Shown: positions 51,256-63,210, numbered from the stretch's first letter. The stretch is DNA of 64,000 nucleotides from Climacteris rufus (GCA_013398175.1 VZRZ01002011.1:8728-72727); one strand, 5' to 3'. Program-made: numbers and translations. The notes: generated from the letters alone by a model not told the origin.

Positions 51256-54200
51256 CTCTGTTGAGCTTGTCTTTACTTTCCGCTAATAATTAAGCCGCAA
51301 GCATTTAAAAATTACTTTTACTTATCTGTTATTTGAATAACACCCATGCAAAAAACATGAGAAAGCCCTAATGCATTAATTAGTTGTTCACTACATTGAG
51401 TGGGCTATTTTAGAGACAGGTTACTGGATTCTTTGCATGTTAACTTTTATCAGGGAAAAGGATAGGAACTCATCAGGCAGGATGGAACAATACACCGGGT
51501 GTGGTAGATAGGAACCCTAGTAGGCAGGTTGTAATATTAGCAGAAGCAAAACCAGAAAGTCAGCTCACACAAAAAATTATCCAAAATGCCCTGAGTAGGA
51601 AATTTTAGGGAAGGTTTTTGAAGTAGTAACCTAGACTAAGTGATTTTTATTAGATCAGGATACGTTAATTGTTAAAAGTGCTAGCATGCATATCTGCAGG
51701 CAACTATTGAGAGCTTCTGATTATAGCAGTTTTACATACTTTATTAGTTTGAAGTCTCTTTCCTTATTTACCTGTATGCAGCTGGGCTCCAGTAAGTTGT
51801 GTTTATTGCCAAGATGTGGAAGACAAGCACTAAACCTGTAGTTCTGTTACTTGCAATGCCAGGATGCTCTCGGCAGCTCTGTGGGCATCACCATACAGCA
51901 GCCCTGTCACTTAGGTTTTGTTCAAGGGTGAGAAGAAAGCAGTCGGTTTTAACCAGGCTGGGTCAGCAAGAAAGAAGGTGGTACAGGTTGGAAGCTGTGT
52001 TTCAGTTCCCTTTGCTGCCCAAAAAGTAAGTGCAAACAGGAGGAAATCACTGCTGATGCTGGGACGGCCAGGTGCCAAAGGGGTAATTCAGGCTGAGCTG
52101 TGAGTGTTTCTATGGCCTTATGAGTTAGCCCAGTGCTCCACAAAGGCCCCCAGCTCTGCTGAGAAGTTGTGCACGTCTGGTCACATGAAATTATGTTGCA
52201 AGCCGGCGCTTGTGGTAACAGAGACAGCTGAGCCTGGCTCAGAGCTGGCTCTAGTGTTCTATATTGAACCATATTATAGAGCATGTACATCTTCTGTCTT
52301 TGCATGGTAAGGCTTGGTTCTTCTGGCTTAGGGATGAAGCCTGCTACTGACAATACCTCTGCTACACCTCTTCTTTAAACAAAAATTCTAACAGTTTTTG
52401 GAACTCAACAGAGTGCTGTAACCTCATTTAATTCAGCCTCCACAAATACCAGCTTACAGCACTTAAGGCTAACCAAGTATCTCTCTCTATCTGTCAAAAG
52501 CCCAGAATTATTATTTCACTGGAGATCCTTAGCTTCCTGGTGTTGTGTTTTATTACTCTTGCACAGAGCACATTATGTACCTCGGGGAGCAGTAAGTGCT
52601 GCTGCATGAATTACATCAGCACACAATGCTGCGAGTTTCCCTGATCACCTCTGCTGGATCATTCACTGGCAAACTGTGAGTGTGTCCAAGGCCCCAGATC
52701 ATCCTGCCAACCTGAAGGAATCAAACATCTCGAGTGACAGCTGAAAATAGGTGTACAGTTCAATCTTTACCACTGTGACTCCTCTAAAGACTTCTGGAGG
52801 ACCTGCAATCCCAGCTTAGCCCTGCATCATATGCCATACATACTACTTGTTTTAAAAACCTGGTTTTGACACACTAGGACCATTTGAAAAAAAGCCCCAG
52901 TCTGCACAGCTGCCAACCCTTGCCTTTCCCCTTCCTTACCTGTTTTATCTGTTCAGGGGAGGGTTCCAACAACATCTTTCTCATAAATAATGCCAGCTCA
53001 AGCAGATCCTGCTGCATCCCCCTGTCCTCTGCCTTCCCCCTCATCCCACGTCCTGTGTTCCCATACTGTTCCTGACAGTTCTCAGTAATCATAAAGGTAA
53101 ATTAGACCCCGTTCCCAGGACCCACAGAACAGGCTCTCAGATAAACACTTGAACCCAAAATGATACCCATCTCTCCATCTCAGCCAGAACTTCTCATACA
53201 GTTTTCCAAGTCTTCACACCAATATCTAGTTTCTTTGCTTTTCGGAATTTTTCCATTCCTGTGATCTCTAGCCCTCTGAAAAGGGCTTTGGATCAAACCC
53301 CTTCTTCCAGGTTTCAGCTAGCTTGTTGCAGTTATTGACTCCACACCTCTCATCTGCCAGAGACAAGCACTAACCTGTGTCAGCAAAGTGAACATCCCTC
53401 CTTCACATAGCAGCATTGTGTATCACAGCACTTTTCAGGAAAACTCAGAGCATCAGGCAGATAATAAATTCCTGCAATGGACTTCCTAGAGTGTTCCGCA
53501 GGAGCGGGGTGATTTCCAGCAGAAAGAGCATAAAAGCAGCTATGTCTAAAGAACACAATATACTAACCTGCCTATGTCACACCTTTCTATACCTCTGCAC
53601 CTCTAAAACTATCTAGGTTCAGGCTACACCAATTGTTATCTGAAAAACTCCTCTTTGTCATTTCTGCTATGATAAAGCAGTTTATTAAAACCCTAAGAAA
53701 ACCCATTTCAATACCTGTTTTAGATTCTACTTAGCAGATTGAAAAAGGTTGTTCAAATACACCAAGTTGTTGTGTTGAATGGGAAATTGGAAATGTACAG
53801 TGATATTTAGACTTGCCAATACTCTTGGGTAAGTGTCAGATGGCACAGAAAAAGCAGGAATGTTGTAGGAGAGCTCATGAGGTGAGGTACAGTCCCAAAT
53901 CCTACCACACTTGTACTCCAAACTTTGAAATGGGAGAAGAAGGCAACAGAGGTCTTTAGGATATTGTCACAGCCTGTAGTCCCTGTCAGGATTTCACAGG
54001 CCTGAGGAGCGAACATGGGAAAAAAAAAACAGTTGGGACAGAGCCACTTTCAGCACAGGCAGTGAGAACTGCTAATAAAGGACAAAGGGAACTAAAAGGA
54101 ATGACTAAGAGTTCCAATATTTTATTGTCAAGTTTGACATCTGCTTAAACAATACATATATTTGGAACTGGACATGCAGTAGCTCCCATATACAAACCAT

Positions 54201-54316
54201 CACAGTACCTTGGCAAACTCCCAGGGCAGAAGGAAAAGCCATTTAAATGCTGCAGGCTCCCAGGAACAGGGAAGACAGTAGTGGGTAAGTAGGTTAGCTG
54301 GAAGGAATAGGAGGGG
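51255..54316. other. No gene seen; part may be conserved non-coding
   Basis: The 52400-52760 part is repeat-free with retained CpGs and a balanced composition, which resembles a conserved element. No splice-flanked coding frame was found. Confidence 0.4.
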
Positions 54317-54384
54317 GATGAAGGACAGTGTGGGATATCCAGCTCTAGGGGATGAAGGAGAGCGTGGGATAAGCAGCTCTAGGC
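54317..54384. repeat. 34-bp tandem duplication
   Basis: 'gatgaaggacagtgtggg' at 54317 recurs as 'gatgaaggagagcgtggg' at 54351. Both units continue to 'cagctctagg'. They differ at about four positions. Confidence 0.9.
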
Positions 54385-55498
54385 ATCTGCCTTCCCTAGC
54401 TCAAAGTAACTGGCTAATTTCCCCAGGTGCTCTCTAGAGAAACAAGCTTCTCCAGAGGACAATTCACTGCACAGTTATACTGCTGCTCTGCAGAACTCCC
54501 ATGAATTTATTCCCTGTTTCTTAGGGAAATACTGCTCTCACCAACAATTGCAGGGCACACCCAGAGAGATGTGCTGGCTAATTTTGATACCTAGAGATGT
54601 GTGTATCTCTTGCCTTTGCTCTCCCTCCCCAACTACCCATTGTGAGTTAGCATGTAAACAAGGGGCATTCACCCCATATTCAGATGAGGAGCTTGTCAAG
54701 AAACAGGGCTGTCATACATAGTAGGCAGACATACACAGAGGATTCTAATTCCATTTTAATCCCAGATGGATTGTTTGTGTTTTGCCAAAAATCCACTTTT
54801 CCCTCTCATACAGCATCAGATCTGCCCATGCCATGTCCATCACACTGGCACAGAAATCCCTGTGAATGCTCAGTGAGGTGTCCATTTGGATGGACAAGCA
54901 GATCATCTGCCTGCACAAAGCTGCTGCCAACCCACATGGGTCTCAAGCCTCTGAAGTCAATAGGAGGGTTTTCACTGATTTTAACAGATAGGGTAAATTT
55001 AAACAAATTTCACATGCAGAATTCATTAACACATCAATCTCCAGTCACTCCTAAAATCTGATTGATTTGGGAGAAAATATACAGACTTTCCTTCCATGTT
55101 TCCAACTAACTGAACTGTATCCAACTTCTGAATGAACATTTACCCAAAGGAAGACTTTTTTCTGTCAAAATTGACTGGCTGAATTATGTATACATTCACA
55201 ACATATATTCTCCCTTATCAAAAAGTTGCCCAAATGATAAAGCAGAAAAAAAAGATGGTTGTGGTTTGAAAGAATAACTGCACAGACTGCAGTTTCCTGC
55301 TATATTAATATAGCAGCAACAGATGCTGTAATTAAAAAGTAAAAGACAACCAGAGGAATTGTTAATAGTGTTGTGGAATGCTTAGGCTTCTAAAACTGAA
55401 ATGCTTCTTTAGGGAAGTGATAATGTTTTCATATGTGATCCTGGGACTATAGTAAAAGTGCTAAAGACCCATTCCCACGAGTGTCATAGGCTATAACC
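54385..55498. other. No gene seen
   Basis: Unique sequence. The last bases, taacc, are the left target-site duplication of the next LTR. Confidence 0.5.
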
Positions 55499-56083
55499 TG
55501 GGCTCCTTTTGGCTGGGGTAGAGTTAATTTGATTCACAGTAGCTAATATGGGGCTGTGTTTTGGATTTGTACTGGAAACAGTGTTGATAACACAGGGATG
55601 GGTTTAGTTATTGCTGAGCAGAGCTTGAGCAGCCTCAAGGCCTTATCTGCTTCTCACCCCATCCCACCAGCAAGTAGGCTAGGGGTGCACAGGAATTTGG
55701 GAGGGGACACACAGCCAGGACACCTGACCCAAACTGAGCAAAGTGATATTCCACAACATATGGTATAAAGAGCTGGGGAAGGAGAATGAAAGGGGGACAT
55801 TCAGAGTGATGGTGTTTGTTTCCCCAAGTAGCTGCTGTGCATAATGTAGCCCTGAGTTCCAGGGAGTGGCTGAACACCTGCCTGCCCATGGGAAGCAGTG
55901 AATGAATTCCCTGTTTTGCTTTGCTTGCACGTGCAGCTTTTGCTTTACCTGTTAAACTGCCATAATTCCAACCCACCCTTTTTTCCTCACTATTACCTTT
56001 CTGATTCTCTCCCCACCCCACCAAGGTACAATAAGCAAGCAGCTCTGTGGTGCTTAGTTGCCAGCTGGGGTTCAACCATGACA
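55499..56083 (+). mobile_element. ERVL-type solo LTR (songbird family)
   Basis: The 585-bp element has the hallmark opening 'ttggctggggtagagttaat' and the closing 'ttgccagctggggttcaacc' followed by atgaca, typical of abundant songbird ERVL LTRs. A TATAAAGAGCTGGGG promoter box lies near 55764. A polyadenylation-like 'gttaaac' lies in 'ttgctttacctgttaaactg' near 55942-55960. The flanks are taacc and taact, a 5-base duplication with one mismatch. Its first bases (tgggctcc) have drifted from the usual tgtgctgg. No internal genes remain. Confidence 0.92.
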
Positions 56084-57091
56084 TAACTACATGGATATAT
56101 TTGCAAATTGCTCCATTTTCTACAGTTCTGTTCTAAATTTATCACTATTTCTAATGAATTTCTCTGTTTCCAGGAGTGCATTAGTAATTTTTTTTTTCTG
56201 AAGGCAGGACGATTATTATTTTTTGCTATGATCCTTTCACAGGCTGAATTAGAAACAAAACACAAGTGAAGGAGTGTAATATGTTGCTTCCAGGACAACA
56301 AAAGAAAAGCAGACAGCTGATGTGTTAGTTCATGTTCCTAATCTCTGCTGGAAAAAGATTTCTAGGTTGGCACAGGGCACCAGAGAAACTGAGTGAAATC
56401 AGCAGGGCATCTATTAAGAGACAAGACTTTTCTTCTGTTCCATTTTGATACGAATACAGATTCTATCTGAGGGTAGTTGACCTCCAGTGTGAAAATCAGT
56501 CACCCCCAAATAGCCCCAAACCACACACAAAAAACCCCCACACCTCACAGGCACAACTACTAATTAGAGCAAACACACAGAGCAATTCAGGACATCCAGA
56601 AGAAAAGGTCAGGACTGTGGTGGCACAAGCTCTTGCATATCAAGTAAAGAGATGGAAAACACAACTAGAACTTAATTCTAGCTAATCCTTCTTTCTAGAA
56701 AATAGTACATGAATACTGTTGAGACACATTCATTTCCGGACGTATCTGGAATGGGGGGACAGACCTCAGAAGAGAAAATTATATATAGTATTTACAGTCC
56801 TGCAGGATCTATTCTCAGGGATATTTCCAGCTGGATCACAGGAAAGCTTGTTGTTGCTAGGTTCCTCTCTGCCTGAAAGGACAGCATGGGTGCAGGGGAA
56901 TGCTGCTTTGGTCTGGTGCAAACCAGAAGGCACAGGGCTTCCTCCCAACCACCTGGAGAGCCCAGGAATCACAAGTAGTCAAGAAGAAGGTAATGAAACA
57001 GAAACAGCAACAGCAACTGTTTGATGGCAACAGTGAGTTCTAGCACTACAGCTTTTCCATCTGCCATGTTCTTCCTTCCCTAAGAGTAGTC
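56084..57091. other. Region downstream of the minus-strand gene
   Basis: This lies 3' of the stop codon at 57092 on the minus strand and should hold the gene's 3' untranslated region. I see no AATAAA on the minus strand in this interval. The message may end with a variant signal, or it may run into the LTR beyond. Confidence 0.4.
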
Positions 57092-57365
57092 TCAGGAATA
57101 GATTTTCTCTGGCTCTTCACAGTACTGTTGGATCACCTCAGCAAGGTCAAGACACCGCAAAATTCGCCATTTCTCAGCAGCCAGCTCCTCCTTGGAGACC
57201 TGACCCAGAAGTTTTTTGGCAAAGAGGTTCTGATCCTGCATGAAAAGGCCCACAGAAGACCTCGGGGCTTGAGGGAAGTTCTCCAGGCAACCGCTTGTGA
57301 AACAGAAGTTGATTTTCTTTTCACGTCTCATCCCTGGTCCCCTTTCTTCAATCCAAGTCAGAGGT
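57092..57365 (-). CDS. Terminal coding exon of unrecognised gene
   Basis: This is the last exon of a three-exon chain. The acceptor is a long pyrimidine tract ending 'cttcacactag' just above 57365. The exon gives one base to a codon split with the previous exon (making a lysine codon), then 90 sense codons and TGA. The translation looks like a real protein: mixed, charged and without low complexity. It includes PLTWIEERGPG near the start and a helical-looking C-terminus (SKEELAAEKWRILRCLDLAE, then VIQQYCEE). A methionine at codon 12 could suggest an independent short frame, but the open frame and acceptor upstream argue for an exon. I do not recognise the family and assign no function. Confidence 0.65.
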
Positions 57366-60300
57366 CTAGTGTGAAGGACCAGAGAAAGAGTATTAATTAA
57401 GAAATTGAATTAACAGTTCTAATTTTTGCTTTCTTTGCCTTAGCACTTACAGAAAATGCCCTAATACATACAAGCACTTTAAAATATAAACCATTGCATA
57501 TTTAGGTAAAATATTTTGACCAATGTGCCTTGTGGTTACAGGGCTCAACAGCAGATAATAGTGCCAATTGTGCTACTGCTTCATGCCATGACTTTCAGCA
57601 CACCATCTAAGTTCTCTCCAGCTTTGTTTTCCCTATGCACAAAGTGAAGCCAGCAATGTTGAGCCATCTTATAAGGAAGAGGGAAGTTTATGGGCTATTT
57701 GTTTGTGGACTTGGATGAAAAGCGCACTAAAACATCCAAAAATTTTGTACATAATTCAGTCACAGCCAACCTCTAAAGGCCCTCAATGTCTAGTCATTCT
57801 TCCAGCAAGAATAAATGTAGGACCCTGAGGTACATGATGATGATCCTGGTGCTGCTGTGCGAGCTGAACCCCTTTGGGATAAGCTGGACAGGTGGCACAT
57901 TCACTCACACAGACACAAATGTCCCTACCCTCTGAAATTTTAAAATGTTTCTTTCTCTTCACTGGGAGCACTGAGCTGATCCTAAAAATTACACCTACAT
58001 AGACTCTCAGGCAGGTCTTTAATCAGAGCAGAGTCCTTTCTTATGCCAACATGCTAGCCACAGTCTCCAAACCAAGCCTTGGTGGTATTGGCTATTGACT
58101 TGCATAGCTCACACTTTCCTTACCAACTTCCCACCTTGGCTGAGGAAGAGGAGCCATGGGACATGCTGTACCAGTTCAGGGGTCTTAACAGACTCCCTGA
58201 CCCAACATGCAAATCCTTGCAAAGCCTTTGAGGAATGGTCCTCAACACCAGCCACAGTCACAATCCTCCTTTCCTGCTCTTTTGTCAACTACCTGAACCA
58301 TACCATTGCTTTTCTGCAGCTCATTCATCAGCACTCACTGCTGCCTGTATTTAGAGGATGCACATTATTTTTCTTACTTGGTTATTGATGGCCCCTCCAC
58401 AGTCCTTTATGACCCACTTTAGTCTGCCACTCACAAATTATGAAGGCATCAGTAGCCTGAAAGAATAAATTCTGTCTCCAAGTACTGCCCATTAAATCTT
58501 CAGTATCATTAGATCTGGAAAGAAAATCCTTGTCAATCTGCCCTGAACACATTCTGCAAAGCACTCGGTGTAATGATTCTGCACCTCTCATCTTTCATGT
58601 TCTAGGATTCAGTTTCTATATTTACATCATTGTATCAATCATTCTTTGCTCACCTGTACTGCCACATCCCTGTCCTCCCCCTAAAAATTAAGCATGGCCA
58701 GATGAATCTGACTGAACAGAATAAAAAAACTGGACAGAGAAAAAATACCCAAGTCACAGCCTGTGCAAGAATGCAGAATTCTCAGAGGACTAAAAAATGC
58801 AAAGAAACCATGCATTTTAGGAAGTCCCAGGGCTACATGTCACTGTTAGCCAGAAGGGTGCTTGAGGGTCATATCTCAGTGTTTTCTGTGTTCCCACCCT
58901 CCTTCCCTGAGGTAAAGACTCTTGATCTGGGTCACCAGCAGGCGGCTGAGCAAGCTGAGCTTTGCTCTGACTTGACAGAGCCAGTTTTACATTCCTATGG
59001 TAGTAAACCATCCCAGAGGTTTCAGGGCACTGTTACTCGAAATTGCTTTATCTCATGTATTTTATGTATGAAGAAACCACTGGGCAGGCACAGGCAAAGA
59101 TCTCTATCATGTCACAGCAAGGAGCTCACAACATGATCCAGAAGAGACCCTGTCAATGCAGGACCACCTCCCTGGGGTGACCTAGAGCAGATGCACACCA
59201 GTGATCAGGCTCAAGTGTATGCCTTCTGCTCTAGCTTGGGAAGCCACTGAACCAGAAGCACAATCATGCAGAGCTGGCAGAATTTAATCAGTGATTAGAG
59301 TGACTGCTTTAGATCAGTGAGCAGGAAAATGTTGGATTTACTATTAGATTTATCTTCTGCTGCAATTGGATTTTTAGTCATTTTCCCAAAGAAAGGTTGA
59401 TTCTACTTGACTGGTAACCAAAATGTATTCATTTTTAATTAACAACTTCTACTCAAAAATTAGTCTCTTGTTTTGCTATAAAGAGAAGTATGTTACAAAT
59501 CCAGACATTGTTTAAGCCATTTTGTAGCTTAAGAAACAGGTCTATATATTACATCAGAAAATCGTGAAGGGCTGTTGCTTTTTTCATGGGCAATTTAGAC
59601 ATTTTTATTAAAGATTTGTATCAAAGTATTAGCTGGCTACAGATACGTTTAGTTATTTAGAAGTGTTAGTAGTATCACCTAGAATCAACAAATCCAACAT
59701 TTTTGATAGTAGAATAAAGCCAGATTACATATGTTGAATAGCTGAAGAAGAAAAAGAAAATTGAATCGAACACTAACAAACCACTTTTATACTGACTTTT
59801 TGCAAAGCACACAGTCTGCAATGAAGAAAATACCCTGGCCTTCTATGGTCATTCTGTCTTTCCAGATTTCAGACTGGTAGAGTACTCTTAGCTACATTTT
59901 ATTCAGACTGGAAGAGACTTTTTGCTTTTCTGATTCCCCATTCTCTCAAATAATGAGCGGCCCTTGCTGGACGGTGATAGCTCAATAAACCAATATGAAG
60001 CAAACACTCTTTGCAACTTCAGAAAAATTAAGCTGGTTTCATGCTTGAAAGAATTCTGGATCCATTCAGCTTAATATTTCATGCAGCAACTTCTGCAGAA
60101 AGCATGTATTACATCATTTTCTATGAATGCTCGATTAGAAGATATTTTATTATACTCTGTAAGCTTAGATCTCCATAAAAACATAACTTCAAATGTTTAT
60201 TGTCAGCATATGTGTTCAAAAATGTCTCCAATTTCTTTTAAACAGTTTCCCTTTCACATTTTGAAAATGCCAATATTTTTAATTTATCATTAAATTAATG

Positions 60301-60920
60301 AAGGACTCCCTTGGCTTGGATGGGAATTAGACAATTGGACCCTATCCCTAGTTAACATCAAAAGAGATGCTGCCCAAATCATTATCTCTCTGGCTTGCAC
60401 TAAAAATTGATTTCTGACATTTACTGAATCCAAACTCTGTAATCCTGAGACAGGAACTACAATCCCAAACAGGACGTGCTGTCAGTAGAGGTTTGGCTTT
60501 TTCTGGATTGCTCAGTGTCGTATCCCAGAGAGGCTGTCAGCTCAGCTGTCTTGGACACACAACAAAGGCAGAGGTCATCTCTCAAATAGCTGGGTGCAGG
60601 CATTAACACACACCTCCAAAATCCACCCAGAGCCAGACAAGCAGCCAGGGTGGGCTGTGCATGGAGACAGACTATACCCTTTGCACAAATCCCTGCTTAA
60701 CAAGCAGGCTCCTGCATTCTGCACCTGCTGTATTTTCCAAGGCAGAAAATAGGATGAATTAAACTGATTTCTCAAGGTATTCACATCTTTCAAAAAAAGG
60801 ATGGGATAGCTCTCAGGAAAGATACAGACCTTTTCCATCCTCCAACAAAACAAAGGCTGGGCAAATTAGAGCTGTAACACCACCATTACTGCTGGGGCAT
60901 AACTTCACTTGACAGAGTGT

Positions 60921-60970
60921 GGGCCAAATTCTCTACTGCAGTAACTCCACTGACGTCAGTGTGGGAAGGT
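60921..60970. repeat. Relic of ancient amniote palindromic repeat
   Basis: 'gggccaaattctctactgca' is followed by 'gtaactccactgacgtcagtg', the same arm and centre order as the relic at 18284. This is the clearest of the three relics because both the arm and the near-palindromic core survive. Confidence 0.5.
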
Positions 60971-61650
60971 CAGCAGGAAATATGGCCCCAGCACTGAACA
61001 CAATACAGGAACGCTATGTAATTTTCCAGCCACTGTAAATTATCACTGAGGCATAAAACTGACTGCACCCTAAGTTATCAAAACACTCTTGGTGAGAAAA
61101 CACATACTAATCCATACCAGTAGTAGTGGCTAAGAGAAGCAGATATCATGTGCAGCAGGAAAAAAAAAGTTCTCTATCCAGCAAATATCATATATAGCAG
61201 CTAAGGACTACCCAGGAGACAGGACAGCCAGGGAAATGTTTAAACCACCCACTAGTTCCATCTGCTGGAATTAGTTCAAAATCTCACCCTATCTAGATCT
61301 TTACAGCTACTTATGTTACTAGCAAATAGCTAAGAGGGTAAACAGAGCTTGTATACAGAGTTCTGTCCTCTCACAACTGCGTTTCAAAAGGAATTGGAAA
61401 TGCTGTTTTATTTAAAGATAGAGGAAGATTGCTAAAACAAGATGATAATCCCATGATAAACTGCAATGGAGTTTGTAGGAGTGGCTGATGACACACTTAA
61501 CCAGGCCTGTGGTGAACTTCAAATGAGCCCTGATTATTCACTCCCCAAATAGCTAGTCCTTCAGGTTACTACTTTAACTAAACATTTACCTAAAAATCTG
61601 GGTTAGGTTTGGGGCTTTTTAAGAGGTCTGTCAGTATAAGTGCAACAAAA

Positions 61651-61668
61651 NNNNNNNNNNNNNNNNNN
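61651..61668. other. Assembly gap of 18 Ns
   Basis: Eighteen ambiguous bases flanked by A runs (caaaa before, eight As after). It is probably an unresolved poly(A) stretch inside the intron. Confidence 0.98.
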
Positions 61669-62155
61669 AAAAAAAAGGAACAAATAGTTTCATCACCATT
61701 GGGTAATTTTTCTCTATGTTTTCATGTCAAGTTGTATCTTGTTGCATTAAACTGTCATTGTAAGTAACTTCAGCCTATTTGAAAGGACATGAATTCTGTA
61801 TAGATGGTACAGAATGACCAAACCTGAAAGTTTCCACCAGACTGTGGACCAAGCAGAGTACTCAATCCACAGTATGAAATACTGATGGCTTACTTCATAG
61901 TTATAAAATATTTCAAAATGTACCATTTTTTAGCAAGGCTATTAAAAATATCCTACTTGATAGGAAGGATATTTTCACCACATAATAAAAGGGAGATCAA
62001 CCTCAATATTATAAAATGAATCTCTTAAAGAGATGTACACTTTCATGCTAGCCTCCACCCATTCTGTTTCCACAAGAGGATGCAGAAGTCCTGCAGGCAG
62101 ACATCCTGCAGACAATGAGGAGCCTGGCTCATGTGCTGCCACAGCCATTACTCAC

Positions 62156-62327
62156 TTCTTGTTTGCTGTCTGAAAGTGAACAGTCATCCTGGAATAATTC
62201 TTATCCTTCTGCTTCTCTCTGGTGGCAGAGGTAACAGTGAGGTCTCCAAAGAGGTCAATCAGCCATGTCAGACGGGCAATTCCACTAAAAGCTGGGAATC
62301 CTGATTTGTTTTCATCGAGGACGCTAC
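62156..62327 (-). CDS. Internal coding exon of unrecognised gene
   Basis: The 172-bp exon is bounded by the acceptor 'tgttctgttccaccag' and the donor GAA|GTGAGT. A stop codon lies directly inside the donor (AAG|TGA reading), so the frame closes if the donor is skipped. With splicing, phase 2 at the donor matches the one base supplied by the 57365 exon. The translation has a hydrophobic stretch, IARLTWLIDLFGDLTV, then a charged segment, REKQKDKNYSR, and ends VHFQTANKK. The segment is too short and too mixed to be a clear membrane helix. Composition and splice signals support a real exon, but the protein family is not recognised. Confidence 0.7.
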
Positions 62328-63067
62328 CTGGTGGAACAGAACAGCAACTCTTGAAAAATAGGAAAAAGAATAACACCTTCTGCACAGGAAAGGATGAAGA
62401 AGCTGCAGTGTTGCAGGCTTAAAGATCAGGGTGTAGAAAGACCATAAGTGGATGAACGAAGTAGGGAAGTCAACAAACATGGTCAGCACTGAAATGCATC
62501 AAGTGATGAGCTAGGGCAGAGAAGGCTGCACGAAGTACATATACAACAAACCTTTCAGGACATGTTGAGGACAGGAGGGTGTGTGTGGATTCAACAGGGG
62601 AATAAAGCAGAGAGAAAATAATGGCCAAAAACATCTCTCCCAGCTCTTCTGGGACCAACTCTGGGCATGGAAGACTAAAGGTCACCACTAGAAATTGGGA
62701 TACTTCCTCAGCTCTCAACCTTCTCTCCAAGATCAGTGCGAATGAGAAATGCATTGCTCCCACCAAACCACAGAAGCTCTGAAGAAGTGCTCTCTCCTCC
62801 ATACACCAAGGCAGGGGCTTGCATTCTTCATCAGAGAGCAGAAAGATATTAGCAAAGTAAGAGTCCATAGAAAACAGCTGTTAAGGCAGAGGTGCTTTCC
62901 AGACAGTTCTGCAATTTCATGGAAATATCCAGAACCAATACCCATGTCTCTACTCAGTTTATAGACAGACTCATGTAAAAGGACTAAATAAAGCCTGGAA
63001 GCACTGGCATCCCTGTAGAGCAGGTAGACAAATCCAGACGGACTTTGATTTCTTCACAGCTACTAAC
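62328..63067 (-). other. Intron between the first two visible exons
   Basis: A 740-bp intron in phase 1. It contains a 132-codon minus-strand frame (62470-62868) that has no supporting splice sites in a compatible phase, so I treat it as chance. Confidence 0.6.
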
Positions 63068-63175
63068 CTGTGAAATGCAATGTTCCCTTCACCAGGTCTT
63101 TCCCAGCCACCTCTTTTTTCAGCTGTTTGTATTCTTCAGTGAGAAGTTCAATGTGCTCCACATGGAGTACCTTAT
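63068..63175 (-). CDS. Internal coding exon, most 5' one visible
   Basis: The 108-bp exon starts after 'tgatggcag' and ends ACAG|GTTAGT, with two bases at its start completing a split codon and one base left at the end (phase 1). This matches the two leading bases of the 62327 exon, restoring a glycine. The translation, starting DKVLHVEHIELLTEEYKQ and continuing through KKEVAGKDLVKG, looks like an amphipathic, possibly coiled helix. The pyrimidine tract of its acceptor is supplied by a (TTTTG)n microsatellite. Together the three exons encode 183 residues to the stop. The N-terminal exons lie outside the window. Confidence 0.65.
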
Positions 63176-63182
63176 CTGCCAT

Positions 63183-63210
63183 CAAAACAAAACAAAACAA
63201 AACAAAAACC
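63183..63210. repeat. (AAAAC)n microsatellite at a splice acceptor
   Basis: About five caaaa units. On the gene's strand these read (TTTTG)n and form the only T-rich tract in front of the acceptor at 63176. Confidence 0.9.

Larger units (their letters stand above)
57366..62155 (-). other. Intron of the minus-strand gene
   Basis: About 4.8 kb between two phase-compatible exons. It contains a 168-codon plus-strand frame (58630-59136) with no recognised domain, an ancient repeat relic at 60921 and a sequencing gap at 61651. I found no further exon that keeps the phase. Confidence 0.5.

Noticed and set aside
62470..62868. 132-codon minus-strand frame between two exons of the gene
   Set aside because: The flanking exons already join in phase without it, and it lacks splice sites in a matching phase.
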